Of a stretch of 64,000 nucleotides of DNA, positions 1 through 13,460 are shown one piece after another (positions within the stretch are counted from its first letter, which is position 1; each line of letters begins with the position of its first letter). Both the position numbers and the translations under genes were made by a program. This stretch comes from Albifimbria verrucaria (taxonomy: Eukaryota; Ascomycota; Sordariomycetes; Hypocreales; Stachybotryaceae): contig JAHREC010000049.1 of assembly GCA_020081605.1 (NCBI GenBank), forward strand, positions 2,356,001-2,420,000. The letters run 5' to 3'. Below the pieces are notes generated by a model. It saw nothing but the letters and a program-made list of their open reading frames with translations, did no database searches and was not told the origin of the DNA.

Positions 1-3000
1 TGACAGAATGGATCTGCTGGGGGAGACAGGGGGCGTGTAGGATGGTGGAGGGTCTGTGTGGACCATGGACGAACGCACCAACAGACACCCAGGTCGCAGT
101 TGGTGAGAAAGACATCGAAGACAAGTGGATCTGCTAGCACGGAAAATCGACAGAAATGGTACCTGCGGCGCCTTAGACAGGGAGGCGAGAGGGTGTTGGC
201 AGTGTCGACGCCGTGGGTGTCATCATTGCTTTGTCCTGCCGGTGCTCTGCAGATGTGCCGTCTGCGACTGGTGAATGGCCTCGGGCTATTCCAGGCCTTC
301 AAGACAAGGCAAGTTGTGGCGATAGAGGTGACCAGACATGTAATAGAAGACACAGGCCGCCGCCATTGCAAAGCCCGGCACGGCCATTCTATTCAAAGAA
401 ATCATCCCTGATTGCCCTGCCACTTGGCGATACCACACGTAGGCCAACACTGCAGGCCGTGGTTAGTCTTCTACTAACATGAGAGGCATTGCCGATGGGC
501 GTGGGTACTAGAGTATGCGCCCGCCTTATCTGCACGCAAGGGCGGGGGCAAGAACCTATTTTTTCCCTGCGACCAGGAATATAATGAAGACTCTAACCGC
601 ACGGTCCGGGAACCAACACCAGAAGTTGCATTGAGAAGCTTGGGACACCGCGCAGCTCTCCGTGGGTTGGCAGCTGGCTGGCGATCCATCTGTCTCGTCT
701 CACTCCACGGACATGAGATCAAGCACCCTATGAACATCCTGGCAAGGACAAGGGTCTGGAAGGACCCATTCCCTAACGTCTATCGAGATTGGTCGGAGCC
801 GCACCCCAAGCTAAGTGGCACGATAACCTGGTCACCATCAGTCCAACGGCCGGGGTTCCCATTCCACTGGGACTCGAAAAGCCCCGCTCCGCCCACCGAG
901 GTAGGTATTTGTGTTGCTCGACATGGGCCGGATACATAATCGTGTTTGCCTTGAGGGCGCGTAGCCGACATTGCGGTGGGTGTCCTGGCCTGGAGGAGAA
1001 AGGAGGGATTGGTGTCGTGGACGTCGATGGGCAATGCCCACCAACCCACGACAGGGTCATCCTGTGCCCTGGTGAGAGGCCGGATTCGTAACCCCGGCCG
1101 GCACACGGCCTGGACATAAAACATCAAGACCTTTGTCATTTCACAATTTGCACTTGACAACCGCCATGGCCGCCATGATTGGGCGCGGCCCCAGGAAGTG
1201 GGGCCGAGCTTTCGCAGAGGCTTGACGCCTTGACGTGGAACCGATCAGCGGCAGAGAGGCCCAGTGATGGGAGGGGAAATGTTAGCAAAGGCTGGGCAGG
1301 ACGGACGAGATCTGACGTGTTACCAACGCGGGAGAGCTGAGAGCAATTAGGGCCACAGCTCTTAAGCATAACGAACCCGCCTAGTGCTCCTTTTCTCCTC
1401 TGGGGTTTTCTTTTTCTGCGCTTCGTGGGACCGCTAGCCTCTCTGTGTGTCTGATGCAGACTCGACGCAGGGCTGGAGGCAAGACGGACGAGGACATGGT
1501 CGCCTTCGCCTCTCTCTCTCCCATTCTCGCTCACCTTGGCCTTCTCTCTTGGGGCACCGGTGGATAGAGCCAACGGCGAATGGGTCGGGCTGAAAGGAAG
1601 CCGACGTGCATTCTGCTCGTCCAGGACCAACAATAGACCCGACAGCGCGGTAATAGGCTCACCTTGCGGTCAAGCGGGCTATGCGCGAGCGGCGCATACA
1701 GTACGAAAACTCGTGGTGTGGAAACCGTCCCATGGCGGACTGTGTGCATCTCGTCCTGGTCGTGGGGACGGCACAGCGCAAGAGGTTGGATCCATCGGAA
1801 CAAGCCATGAGGAAAGAGGCGCGACGCGCGCCTCCCGAAGGCCTCGTCGTTTCTTTTTCCTGCTTTCTTCTGCCATGCAGGAGGCGCGATACCTACCGAG
1901 GGCGATCGGGCCCTGTGGACGCTGAAGTGGCTGTTCCACGAGCCCTAACCCGATGCGGATCGAGATGCAGAACCAGGCCTTGTTAATGCAGCTGACGAAA
2001 TATGACAATTGTGATGGGCCGTGCAGGCTGGCAGGTCGATAGTAAGCAGAGCGGAGGAGCAGGATGGAAGAATTGCAAATCTGCCAGGCATCGTGTTAAG
2101 CCGACTAACTTCATGTCCACCTTTAGCACCTTCCCTCCCTCCGCTTCCCCACCCCTTCCTTGTCTCCTTCCCTTTGGCTCCCTGTCTCTTCTCTTCTCTT
2201 CTTTTTTTATTCTCTCTTTCGCTATAATTACATCCGGGACTAATTTGCTAACAAATAACATGCCCCCGGCGAACTGTTAGAGATTGATGACTTGGCTGAT
2301 CATATGGGGCAAAAGAAATGGTGACAAAAGCATCTCTTCCATGCCTAATTTGCCTCCTCTTCCGTCTTCTCCTTCTCCCCCTTCCCTGTCATTATTTCTT
2401 TTGTTTTGTTTTTTTCTGTCAAGTGAGTGGCAGTCCCATGATCCGCCAGCTCCTAACAATCCTTGGTGAGGCGTTGGGTTGGTGTGAGCTGTGGCAGCCC
2501 TCGTTTTGCTTCTTTGCCCGTCTGCCTACAGTATGTACTGTACTCTGTACACGCATTTCAAAGCTGGCCCTCCCAGTCCACGGCGTGGTGGTCAACCCGA
2601 GCGCTTGGTTCTCCTGTTGACATCACGTTCATGTCTTGCCCTCCAGCAGTCTAATAATATTATTCTCGTGTAGCCATCTGACCGGATTCGCTTTGACAGC
2701 AGAATGTTCACCTTCGGGGAGCTCATCCATGTTAGAGGCACCCAGACCCAGTCTTATGGAGAGAGAGTGGTGGCGATGAGACCGGGTAGCCGTAGCGCCC
2801 GCTGTGGATACTGGATTGGATCAGCTCCGGCTCGAAAATGATCGATCATCCGGGACTTGGCTAGCTGTGCAAGTTCGGTGGGTACATTTCATACTTGCGC
2901 GATGGCTGAACCTGGCCGCATGCTGTACGAACCCGGAACCTCTGCAAGATCATTATGATGTTGACGATTCGTGACGAGCTATCCAGCAGGCTTGGGAGGC

Positions 3001-4531
3001 GGAATGCAATCTAGGCTGCGATGCCGATTGGCAGCCACAGCTTACCTTGACGAAAAGATCACCGGCCCTTCTCTTAGACCATCTCAGAGAAAGTCTCGGT
3101 ATCAAGTCATTTCGTCAAGGATTGACAGCGTCAGGAACAAGAAAAGACGGCCCGCGCGCTCGCCAAGTGGGCGTTCCTTAGCAGGCGTGAGACACCACGG
3201 TGAGAACCTCCATAGTCTTAGTAAAAGCGTGGCCTGTATTCTCCCTCTCCTCATGGCCTCCCGTAGCTGAACACGCCCCCAATCTCTGCATGGCAAGAAG
3301 CTTCGATTTCAGATTAAGGTCTCCAAAAGTGGAGCGTGGAAGGACTGATATTGTCTTGAACAAAGGAAGCCTGAGTCATGTCTGATTGGGAGGTCTCGCT
3401 TTGTTGTCGTCGCCGCCTACCACCCAGCCTGTATGGGGCAAGTGATGAGCATTCAGGCCGTGCTTCTGTGCTGCTGCCATAATATCGTTCCCTGTGGCGT
3501 GGAGAATGCCGGCGGAGGCCGGGGTTCCGGTTATGCCTGAGGCTGTCTGACTACATCACCAAGTCCTGATCATTACTGTACACCTCGTTCTTGGCAACCA
3601 GGTTTAGGTCTGTTCGCATTTGGCGCTGGAGAGTGCCCGTTAACCTTCTCAGGGAGGCCTAGATCGAGTGTTCATGAGAAAAGCACGGGCTCTGCGTGGA
3701 ACCGTCAATGCTGTGCACCACTCGGTCAAAGATCAACCTTGCAACCGTGCTCATTACACCCTGTCTGCCAGCTTCCGACGCCAACGGGTGCATTATCCGA
3801 TCTGCTTGCTTTCAACGACGACGACACGGCACGGTCCCTGGCGTATAGTTCGGCCGGTCAAACAGCCTGCGATAGGCCTGAGCTGCAGAATCAGGTGCAC
3901 GTCATGTCTGCCTCGTTTATTTGTTTGTGACTTGCATATTTTGTGTGTGATATGATATCTGTAGGCTCGCGGCTGAGTCGACGCAATGCAATTTACCGGG
4001 CCGCAAATGGGTTCAACGCTTGAAGAATTCACAGTCAGGCGCCAGAATTTGATTGGATAACGGCTGGGAGCTTGCTGCAGTTTGCTTCTTCTGCAAATCT
4101 TGCTGGGCCGCCCTCACGGATGGTGCATGATACTTCTGAGCTCCAACTATCTACTCCACCAGCCTCACTTGGACGAGCAAGGGCAAAATCACTACGTTCA
4201 TTGCACAATAGCGCCAAGCCCCAGTTGAAAACGAGATGTGAATAGTGACGTCTTCTCTGGGCAGCAGTCACGAAGTTCCCTAGGACCGCCCAGTTCGTCT
4301 CGGCCAGAATGGTGGAGTCGCATGCTGTAAGGCGTCAGGGTCTGTCTGTGCGCCAGACACTGTCTGTTGACTATCGTCCAGTGCTTCCAAGCTGAAGCGC
4401 CTCCGGTTCCCCTACCGAGCTCTCAAAGCCTATCAATAACTCATGGACGGCCTAGTGTGAAGCCCATCCCGCCCGCCATGCGTCTCTTGTAATTTCAACA
4501 AACTCGACATCTCGACAAGCCTCTTGGTGCC
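1..4531. other. Gene-free stretch, no supported coding region
   Basis: Only short overlapping open frames occur on both strands. None has a recognisable domain, a consistent intron structure or a conserved-looking sequence. The longest is a 165-codon minus-strand frame at 1136-1633 that looks like chance. A CT-rich patch lies near 2120-2220 and another near 2350-2420. I see no tRNA, rRNA or transposase remnant. It could contain untranslated regions or non-coding transcripts, but nothing in the sequence shows this. Confidence 0.55.
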
Positions 4532-5643
4532 TCACAGCTTTGGGTCCGCATCAGCCCGTGACAGGGATCCTGTGCCTGGGAAGGCCTCGTCCCCGCAAAT
4601 TTCCTGATGTCTGAGCATCAGCAAACGGTGTCACCGTATACGGTGGTCAGGCAGGTTACTTACCAGCCTCGCTCTTCGCCAGAAGCGAGAAAACTACAGT
4701 CGCTGTTGAGTTCGCATGTCCAACCCCGAGGGCGTGGACTCCAGACCCCGCTATGAAAGCCTGCCGTTAGCAAGTAATACTAAGGTGAAGCTGTGGCGTG
4801 CATGCCGCCGCAGGCATCTTGCAGACGGTCAAGCGATCAGATGTAACCTACCATGATCTGCTGTCGATGGGCTCATGCGAGTCCGATGTCCGTCCTTGGT
4901 TGTGTCTCGACGATACACGCTTAGGCCACAAGTGAAGGCACGGAAATCCTCAATCTCAGGGCTCTCCGGCATCTCCCCGTAAGAATCCGTCCCAAGGCAA
5001 TGACGACAGCGGCATGTGTGCACAGCACCACTGCCCGTCTGCCTTCGGCATCACAGCGCTCGATGATGGCCCGCAGCCCCTTTGATACACGCTCATATAG
5101 CTGGTCTAGTGATTCCCTTTGCTGTGGGGAGTCACGGCTGGTACGTAGTCAAGATCGAAAGCCGGAAACATGGCTTTGAGCATCTCGGGCGAGGCTGGCT
5201 GAGGGTGCTCGAATGGCGCAGATCCGAACCATTCGCAAAGCCCGTGTTCAGGGCGGATCGTCTTGACTGCCGCCACACCAGCCTGCGGCTGTTGCCGGTG
5301 GAGCTCTACAAAGGGTGCGATGGTTTGGAGGCAACGATAATAGGGGCTGGAATAGACAGCCTCTATCGGCGGATCCACGGTCATCAAGTGATGCGCCAGC
5401 TGCTGAGCCTGGTCGACGCCATGGGACGTGAGAGCTGGATCTGCCGGGATGCCCGTCGGAGACGGAATGTGGGCCGTGTAGGTACCGGTGACGGGGTCAA
5501 CGTGCCAGTTGGAGCGGAACTGGAAGTCCACCATACAATGTCAACATCTAGAGCCTCAAAGAGTGGTTGAGCGTGGACTCAGAGCCTGTTTAGCTGGCAT
5601 CACTCACCCCGTGACGAGTCACATAGATCTTCTCGAGGGGCAT
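4532..5643 (-). CDS. TFIIIC tau55-type histidine phosphatase family protein
   Basis: About 293 residues in four exons: 5608-5643, 4852-5519, 4664-4760 and 4532-4610. Exon 1 ends in the phosphohistidine motif VTRHG and exon 2 resumes with FRSNW, giving the RHGFRSNW signature of fungal TFIIIC tau55 and related phosphoglycerate-mutase-like proteins. The later catalytic-type motif VVLCTHAA is also present. The C-terminus carries SDCSFLASGEERGW, typical of the tau55 tail. In yeast the homologue (Tfc7) is a subunit of TFIIIC, which loads RNA polymerase III at tRNA genes; the role here is inferred by family. Two frame breaks occur, at about 5115 (CCC run) and 4975-4978 (CCCC run), and each is cured by one extra base. 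The junction of the last two exons is also uncertain, because as spliced it gives a stop. Alternative: a related cytosolic histidine phosphatase. Confidence 0.75.
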
Positions 5644-6607
5644 CTTCAGCCGACTGAACAGGGGCAAGAGGCCGCCTCACTCTTCCGGTTGCTCAAGAGA
5701 CGGCACGCAAGGGATTGCAGATGCAAGTACTAGTGAGTTTTTCGACGACCGGTGTACTGGTGGTTTTTCTTTATTTTTTCTTGTCGCGGCCTGAGTTCAG
5801 CCAGTGCCGAGGATGAAACGTTGCCGGGGTTGACTATAGCATGGATGTGGTGTTGAGAATCTAGTGGTACACATTATCCAGGTTATGTTTGTGCCCAAGG
5901 TATTCTCCACTACCATCATAATGCATTTATACATATCGCACTATCGAGCCGACTTACCTCGGCCCATAATCATCTCTTACCGTTATGTCTAGCCAAAATG
6001 AGCATTACCGAAAAGGGCAATCGTCCTACAGCTTCCCTACATGATTAGCTGCTGTGTATATACATGCCATTATCCAGCCGCATGTCTTCGTCAGCTCATC
6101 TCAGCAAAGAAGAAAACATAAACTCTTCGTTCAGGATAGCCAAGGAAAAATTTCACCGTCATCTCTGACGATCGCTGTCTCCCAGGGACGGGTGTAGCTG
6201 TAACTATGCCGCCACGGCTACCAACTCATTCGACGAGACAGATGGGTATGCTGATCAGAAGGAGTCTGCCTAACTTTCTGAGGCACGAAATTCCTGACAA
6301 CTATTGTTGCATCTGATACGTCAACTCGTCTATTTCTGCAAACAATAATAGCAATGCTAGTGAGAAGACCCTTGGCCATGACTGCAAGTCATACGATGTC
6401 CAAGATATGGGTACATGCCCGCTGTGCATGATGATCCTAAATCAAGCCACGTCGCAATGCGTCGATCTATCTTAACTCCAGTCCAGTCAAAACGCCATGA
6501 AGAATCAGCCCAAGATTCTACAAAAGTTGAACCAGTAAACCCATTTAATCACCCGGTCGTCATGTCCTGTGTGTACCATTCTACATGTCCAAGATTGCAA
6601 ATCCTTT
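5644..6607. other. Intergenic region upstream of the tau55 gene
   Basis: No supported coding region. The stretch is AT-rich around 5900-6150. It should hold the promoter of the minus-strand tau55-type gene at its left end and the 3' untranslated region of the F-box gene at its right end. The only long frame (6415-6894, +) overlaps the end of the F-box gene in antisense and looks like a shadow. Confidence 0.5.
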
Positions 6608-8683
6608 TCACATCACTGAGCAAGATCCCAATGTTCTTGCCCGGCGTCGACCGTTTGGTCCATAGCCACCCTCCTCTTCGTCGATGTGAAGAGCCTGGGC
6701 CTCCCTTGCTCGGCGTCTCCGTCTGCGGTGACCAGTTCCCATCATGCCAGCTTCTTCGTTGGCCTGCATGTAATCAGCCCACTTCCTCTCTAGTCTGCCC
6801 GCAGAGACAAGGTCGCCCCTCAAAACTCTCTTCTGGTGCTCGTCTACGGTCATCTGGAATCCGTAGAAACACTTCAAGGCAATCATTTCCGTAGGATAAG
6901 AAATCTTGCCAGGTTGTCCTGCAGCAGGCTTGATCTGGGCATTGCGGAAGAGGACCTCTCTAACCCCTGTCCATGTCACATTCTGGCAATCGAAAACAAC
7001 CATCTGTAACGAGACCACGGGCTTTGTTTTTGAGTCCAGGGTTCGTTTAGAGCGCTTCGTAACCATTGCCGCAGCCTCTGCCAGTACGAGATCACTGATT
7101 CGTGTATTGTCGAGATCGATGCTTCTCAAGCCTACGCACTTCTGCATGACAGGGAGCATTCCAACATCGCCAAGGTTCTCACAAGAGCTGAGAGACAGGT
7201 GCTCCAGTGTGTTGGCACAGGGTGCCTTCGCAAGATGCTCAGATAACAAGGTGTTGGTCAGCTCCTCCAAATCCTCAAGCTCAAGGTGAGTTAGCCTTGG
7301 AGTCGAGGCCAGAATCGGTATGAGGGCAAGATCAGTGAGCAGTTTGCAACCGGAAAGCTGCAGTCCTTCAAGTTCGGGGCCAGATGGCCGATAGCCTTCA
7401 CGCCCACATCAGAGAGCCGGCTACAGCGACTGAGGTCCAAGTGTCGTAGCTTTCGAGGTGGTACGACGGGTTGATCCGTCAGAATGTCAATCTCAGGATC
7501 GACGCCCTGCATCATTACCTTCAATGCTTGGTCGGTAAGTTCCATACAGCCAGTGAGGACAAGCCTCTGGAGGTTGTTTGTCTTGAAGATGGCCTCAGCT
7601 GTGCTGATGCTGTCGAAGCCTCGGATCTCGCCTACTCTGAGATCCTTCAACTTGGGGCAGCCCTCAACTACCGTCTTGACGCCACTGGCATCCACTTTTT
7701 CACACCAGGATATATTGAGAGCCTCTAATTGAGGGCATGACTCGGCAATGATTTGGCAAGATGCATTGGAAACTGCGACCAAGCCAGTGAGGTTCAAGTT
7801 GACCAGCTTCTCATTGCTCCGGAGCAGAGTGTGTAGGGTGCTTTTCTGGAAATTCTGGCATCCTTCAAGGGTAGCGTTCATGAGGTTCTTGCACGCCTTG
7901 ACAATGACTTCCGTCCGCTTGTAATGCTCTACTTGAACACAACCTCTCAGATTCAGATCCTTAATGAATGGACCAGCAGAGATGATAATTTTAGCCAGAG
8001 ACCCAGCAGGGATGGTTTGGTAGTACTCTGATGCATCCAGGGACGTCCACAGCTGACCGTCAAAGCAGTACTGGTAGAATGACTTGCTCACTCTTGATGC
8101 TTTGACAAGTTCCTTGGGCTGAAGGAATGAGAAAATATGAATTCTGATCTCATGAGGCGTCTTGTCCCAGAAGTAAAATGGCGCTCTCTTCTTTGCGGCC
8201 TCTCTGGCACGAGTCTTTGAATGGCCATCATGTTTCGATGGCTTGAACTCAATTGGGAGAGGCGACGTGGAGGGCGTCGTTGCTGGTGTACCCTTTTCCA
8301 ACTTTCGCACAGGTAGTTGGTCCTCAACATCAAAGAAAGGGAACTCGCCAAGTGTACCTTGCGAAGTCGAGGTAGACGTAGAGGGATAGCTAAGCGGTGA
8401 CGGTTGTGGTGTGGATGATCGTGCGCTGGGAGGAGTGGTTGAAGCCCCTGCTGCAGCTAGGCTCGCGCACGAAAGAGTGTTGCGGAGCGGGTGCCGTATG
8501 GGCTGCTCACGGATCGGGTACGGCGGAGGCCGGATATGGAGGACGATGAAGAGATTCTCTGGATGCCGCGCAACAAACGCTCGCGGTTTTTGCCCTTGGC
8601 CGACAACTCTGGCGGGGAGTCGGCGCCTGGCTCTCGGCCGGCGACTCCGGAGCTCCGGTGTTGGGCTCTCGTGATACCGACAT
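6608..8683 (-). CDS. F-box and leucine-rich-repeat protein, probable SCF ubiquitin ligase receptor
   Basis: About 690 residues without a visible intron, starting at MSVSREPNTG. A disordered Ser/Pro-rich N-terminus leads to an F-box (WDKTPHEIRIHIFSFLQPKEL). A long array of degenerate leucine-rich repeats follows, of the LxxLxLxGC type (LNLRGC, LNLTGL, LNISWCEKV, LVLTGCMELTD, LDLSRCSRLSD, LSLSSCENLGD). The C-terminus is basic (RRRRRR). F-box/LRR proteins of this kind bind Skp1 and present substrates to an SCF ubiquitin ligase; the substrate is unknown. Three one-base frame breaks are visible, at about 7365, 8483 and 8622. After the first, the peptide resumes as GLQLSGCKLLTDLALIP in the next frame. 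No other gene lies within 900 bases on either side. Confidence 0.85.
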
Positions 8684-11600
8684 GTTGGTGCCGAGATAGT
8701 AGTTTAGATGAGATTTCTTAGTTACGAGCTCGACGGTTTGATCGCCTGGATCCAAGTACCCAAAGCGTCAGGATTTCGGTTCGACAGAAAGTGCTGGCAC
8801 CGTGGAAGAATAATGGTATTGTGTTGTTGGAGGGGCGGCGGAGGTCGAAGTCCTCGAGAAGAGGCAGAGACGTTCAATTCATAGCTAGCGAGCGACGGTC
8901 GACTGTTCGATAGTTTCGAATGTGTCGATCCGGGAGTGCAATGTGGTTATCAGCGACCACGAGCGTGGATATGCAACCTTGTCGTCAATCTGGCGACCGG
9001 TAGCGACAAGGCGACCCGAAGTCGGATTGGAGGAGGGATCACCAGACCAGAGAGACAGCCTGGGGTGTGTGTCAGCGGGCCCTACCCAAGACCTGCTCAC
9101 GTTGGACTGGGCAGCAAACGAGATGCGATGGTGTTATCTGGCAAGGCGATTTGCATGTCCAGCTGAGGGAAGAAGAGTGATCACACGGGAAGAAGGCTGG
9201 AGGAGAGGGAATAAAAAGAGGTAAGGTAGGTTGGCAGCGAGTAAGGTCGGCCGACAAAGAAGAGTGAATAACAAGGACGGTCGGGGACTTACACTGTAGG
9301 TACTGTGTAGTCAGTAGTACCTTACTCTGTACTGGCTCCATTCATCGGGGAGGAGGAAGCCCCACCTCGTACACGCCATACACACGGTCTTTCTCGACCT
9401 GGATGCTATACCTTGCACCCTTGGCCTACGGTAGGCAGGCTGGGCGTGTCCAACTGTAGGTACCTGATGGCTCTCAGCACCGTACCGTGCTTCGCGTGCC
9501 TATACTGTACCAGACGCAGCACACGCGGGCAAAGCGCACCGCACGCTCGGTGACAGACCGCACAGTGACAGGCAGGGGCCCGGGAAGGGCACGGAAGGCC
9601 TAGAAGAACAACGGTGCTGGCTCCAGACCCAATGGTCCCTTATCGCGTGCTGGAGCTGGTGCAGCCGGGTGCCACTCGGATACGCTAGCGTGCCCGTATG
9701 TACGGGGTATATCGATAAGTCCTGATTCTGTTGGAGGGGTCCAGGCTATCTTTTTCCAGATTCCCATTCCCATCCACTCATCCAGCCATCCATCTTCTCA
9801 AGCCCCTCCGCAAGACCAACCGTTTCCCGGGCGTGATCGACATGGCCGACGGTTTCGTGCTTGGCACCAAAGAGTCAGCCCCTCAAGTTTCGTCTCCCGT
9901 TCCTGTTCTTCCCTTGGAAGGCGAGAGCAGTGCCAGGGCAGCCTTTGTTGGAGACGTTCCAGGGCATACACGTTTCTTCCGTCAGCATGCCGTTGTGATT
10001 CCGCATCTAACGAGCCCTTCTTCTTCCCTGCATGCTAACGCGCCCTCCATCCTTTGGGCCTGTCGAGCCTCGCCAGTGAGGCTTTTGTTGAACCTATGAG
10101 GATCCAGCACTGTCCTTTGGGGCCTTTGCCACCCTCGAAATCCACCCACCCTCCTCCGGCGTGCCGAACCCTTAGATTCTTCCCCTGAGCGCGCCTCGCT
10201 GCGTGGACCCTACATGCTTCCATGCACGCTATTTCTTCTTAACCTTCACATACTGTGCTGAACCGTACCGCGCTCCGGGTCAGCTCGCCCCTCGTGTCTG
10301 AACTCGTCCCGAATACCCACGAATATCATGACAGTTTAAATCTCCACGCCGAGGCCCCTGTCGCTCCCTTCCATCCTCACGGTACTACGGGTCGTTAGTC
10401 CCACCTACCCCGCCTTTGAGCAATCGGAGTGAACAGGGACCCTTGTCAAACACCGGTCCTAAGCTCCGTCGCTTAAGCTATGGCAGTGTGTGGGCCGCCT
10501 ACCCTGGACGATCACAGAGTCAGTTTCGAAGACCAGACAGTGGGATTGTTCTGAAGTAGATCTTCGGGTTTCAGTAACACCGTAGTACAGGCTTGATCGT
10601 CGATAAGAGCTGCTGCACATACGTTCTGCTGTCGTATCAGCCTACTGAGGAGATGGTCATGTTGACAGTGGCGTCAATCAAATGAGCGCCTTCTACATCA
10701 CCTGCATCAATAACGGTGACGAGGTGGATGTTTGGGTCTGAATCATTCAACCAGGCGACAACAGAGAGGACATGATTCAGGCAAAACTTGGACTTGTAAG
10801 TGGACTGTGACCAGTTTGTCTAGCCTTAACCAGGTGGGAACGAACAGCACCATTATATGCGGTTTCATACATCATTTTTCTACAAAACTACAGGCATCGT
10901 TCCTTGTTATGGACGAAATAAGTCAAATAGAGACATCTAGTAATGTTTTCACCCATCTGCACGGCGCTCCCATCACATACAATGCCGTGTCATATCCGTC
11001 AATACCAATGTCATCCCCGAGTGATCTTGATAACACAGTACCAGGGTTCTAAACAGAACAAGCCTACTGACACCAAATCCCAAACAAGGCAGCGATAACA
11101 AAGGTGTTCCAAGCAGAATGTAGCCTTGCGGGTGTATGTACTGTAATAAACTAGAGCAAGTGCAAGACCCGGGTGGCTAAGTTAGTGCCTGCAGACCTGG
11201 ATCACAAGCGAAGGGCATGTGCTCATGTCTGGGTTGCTGACATTGTGGTTCACTACTATGTCAGTCCCACCCTTTGCGAGGCAAAGAAACCAGGTACCAT
11301 TACACAAAACGACCCAAAAACACACAGGTAGCTTGCCAGCTTTATGCTGACAACCAGACTGAAAGGTGATGTGTCCTACCAGGAGGCTTCCACTGGCTAC
11401 AATTAAGTATGTTATCCGGGCCATATACGTAAGGTACTCAGCACAGCAAGCTTGCGTGAACAGAATCGCTGCAAACTAGTAACGCATACATAATGAGCGG
11501 TGTTCTAGGCAGGTAAAGAATAAGACCGGTACTCATAATAAACAAATCCTTGATACGGTAGTGTCCGTGCAGCTTGTGCTCTACACTTCTTCATTTCAAA

Positions 11601-13460
11601 AGAGGATAAACACGTCGTTGAAACAGCGAGAACGTCACCTCCATACACACAAGGTTACTTTCATACTCTACAAGACGAGTCACGCTTTGTAGCGTTTTGA
11701 TTTACCCCTCTCTTTGGATGAGAGCAGTCAGAAGATGGCAGAATAATCAGGATACCATTCCCGTTAGAATCTCAGATGGTTCTGGCTACCCACCTTCAGG
11801 CAAATCCCCACTCGTGGTCAAGAGAGGGTGGACCCGTCACATGAGGAGCAACCGCAAGGCGTAGCGCAAAGAGGCTACAGAAAACCTGAAAACAAGTTGT
11901 CAACTGACATGACAGACAGAACATGGTTTAGGCCGACCAAAGAGGATGCTCCAACATGGGAAAGCTTGATCTTGTGGTTATAGTTGACGCCATGATGGGC
12001 TGAAAACGGCAAAAGTGGGCTTCACATGCAATTCGCTCCGCCATACTTGAGCTTGGCCGAGATGCAGTGGGAGAAAAGCTTACTCAGGCACTAGAGTGAT
12101 CTTGGGGTACCGACAGATTGGATTGTGCGGCGCAAGTGACGAATAGCCACTGTCTGTATTTGCAGCGGGTACAGTACGGGCATTCGGAAGAGAACTCGGG
12201 TCCCTGAAAAACGCAACACGCGAGATCGGTGCTGGGGTTGAAAGAGGTCCAGCCTGCTCTTTGCATGGCCGGATTCTTGAGGCCAGATTAGCTCCTGCGG
12301 CGTAGGGCACTGCGTGGCACTGCACTGCACCCGTTCAGTTGAGATGCCATTCACTTTGCTGGGGAGGCATTTCGTAGAGAGGGAGGGATCCACTGAATTC
12401 GATGCCAAGCTCAGTCAGTGCCTGGAGTCGGCAACGGAAACCTTGTATGAAACAGGCTTCGATTGCTGTCCTTGCTAGCTACCTTAGGTATATCTGATGT
12501 GCGCTATAGCCTTGCTCAGGGAGGTCAGCAGTCAAGGTAAGGTAAGTAGGTAGGTTGGTCAGGTACCCGGTAGGTAAGATAGGTTAGTAGGCAAGGTAGA
12601 TAGATCGGTACGTAGGTAGGTAGGCCTGAAAGGAATGAAAACGGAGAAAAGACGTGCAGCAAGCACATCACTGAACCTTTTGTCGTTTTAAGTGGAGGAG
12701 CTGGGAGCTGAGAGGGTGGTGCGGAATTGAGATAATCGTACCTTAAAGACAGCGCACGGCAGGGAGATACAGTATAACGTTATGCGGTCATTAGGGATCC
12801 GCCCATGCTAAACCTGCTTTGACTCTTCTCGAAGCATTTGCGTTTTTGTAGCGCCCATCTCCCATTGAGAGTGCACCTGAAAGCTTCAAACTGCCGGCTG
12901 CCCCATTGACGTTCCAGCAAAACCCTTCTTTGTCGCAGCCTTTTTTTTGTTGCTGGACTATCTTTCTTCCATCATTGGCCGTGGCCGCGAGCTTTTGCCC
13001 CAGCGACCCGCTTCATGCTGGAATAAACCCTCGACTCGTTCATTAAGTGACGCTGCGGCGCGAACAAACACCGCTTGCACCACGGAGTTGCCTTTCTCCC
13101 GTCTTCCTGGGCTACCTCCTGCCTATCTACCTACCTCTATCTGTGCTTAGGTCGACTGTTGACTGCCAGAGTACCTATAGCTGGTCTCTTCCTACTGATC
13201 ACGCTTTTTATTACTCTCTTCCTCTCTCTTAATTAATTTTTTTCTATTATTTATTTCCTCTCTCTGCTTGGCTAGCGAGCCAGACGAATCGCGGTTCAAC
13301 CCCGCCAAAACATCCCATCACCCGTCCCTCGTCACCCGCCAGTCTCTCCGTCATCCGTCACCACTCGCTGCTCAGCCTACTCCAGCTGCCCTGACCAGCG
13401 TTGAGTCGACTTGACCACCCCAGCCCATCGCATATCTTGCCGCCTACAAGTATGCTACAG
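8684..13460. other. Long divergent intergenic region between F-box and PAS kinase genes
   Basis: This 4.8 kb stretch separates two divergently transcribed genes and holds no supported coding region. It is rich in GTAC/GGTACC-type words around 9290-9500 and contains a TAGGTAGG tract at 12534-12624. The right end (about 12940-13300) is pyrimidine-rich and probably forms the promoter and 5' leader of the PAS kinase gene. Open frames such as 9731-10099 (+) show no domain or splice logic. Confidence 0.5.
12534..12624. repeat. Degenerate TAGGTAGG/GGTA microsatellite tract
   Basis: The tract is built from imperfect GGTA, TAGG and TAGGTAGG units with interspersed variants such as GGTACCCGG. Similar words recur near 9290-9500 and 51770-51970. 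It lies about 0.85 kb upstream of the PAS kinase start codon. No function is evident. Confidence 0.8.

Noticed and set aside
1136..1633. A 165-codon minus-strand frame
   Set aside because: No recognisable domain. Overlapping frames of similar length occur on both strands.
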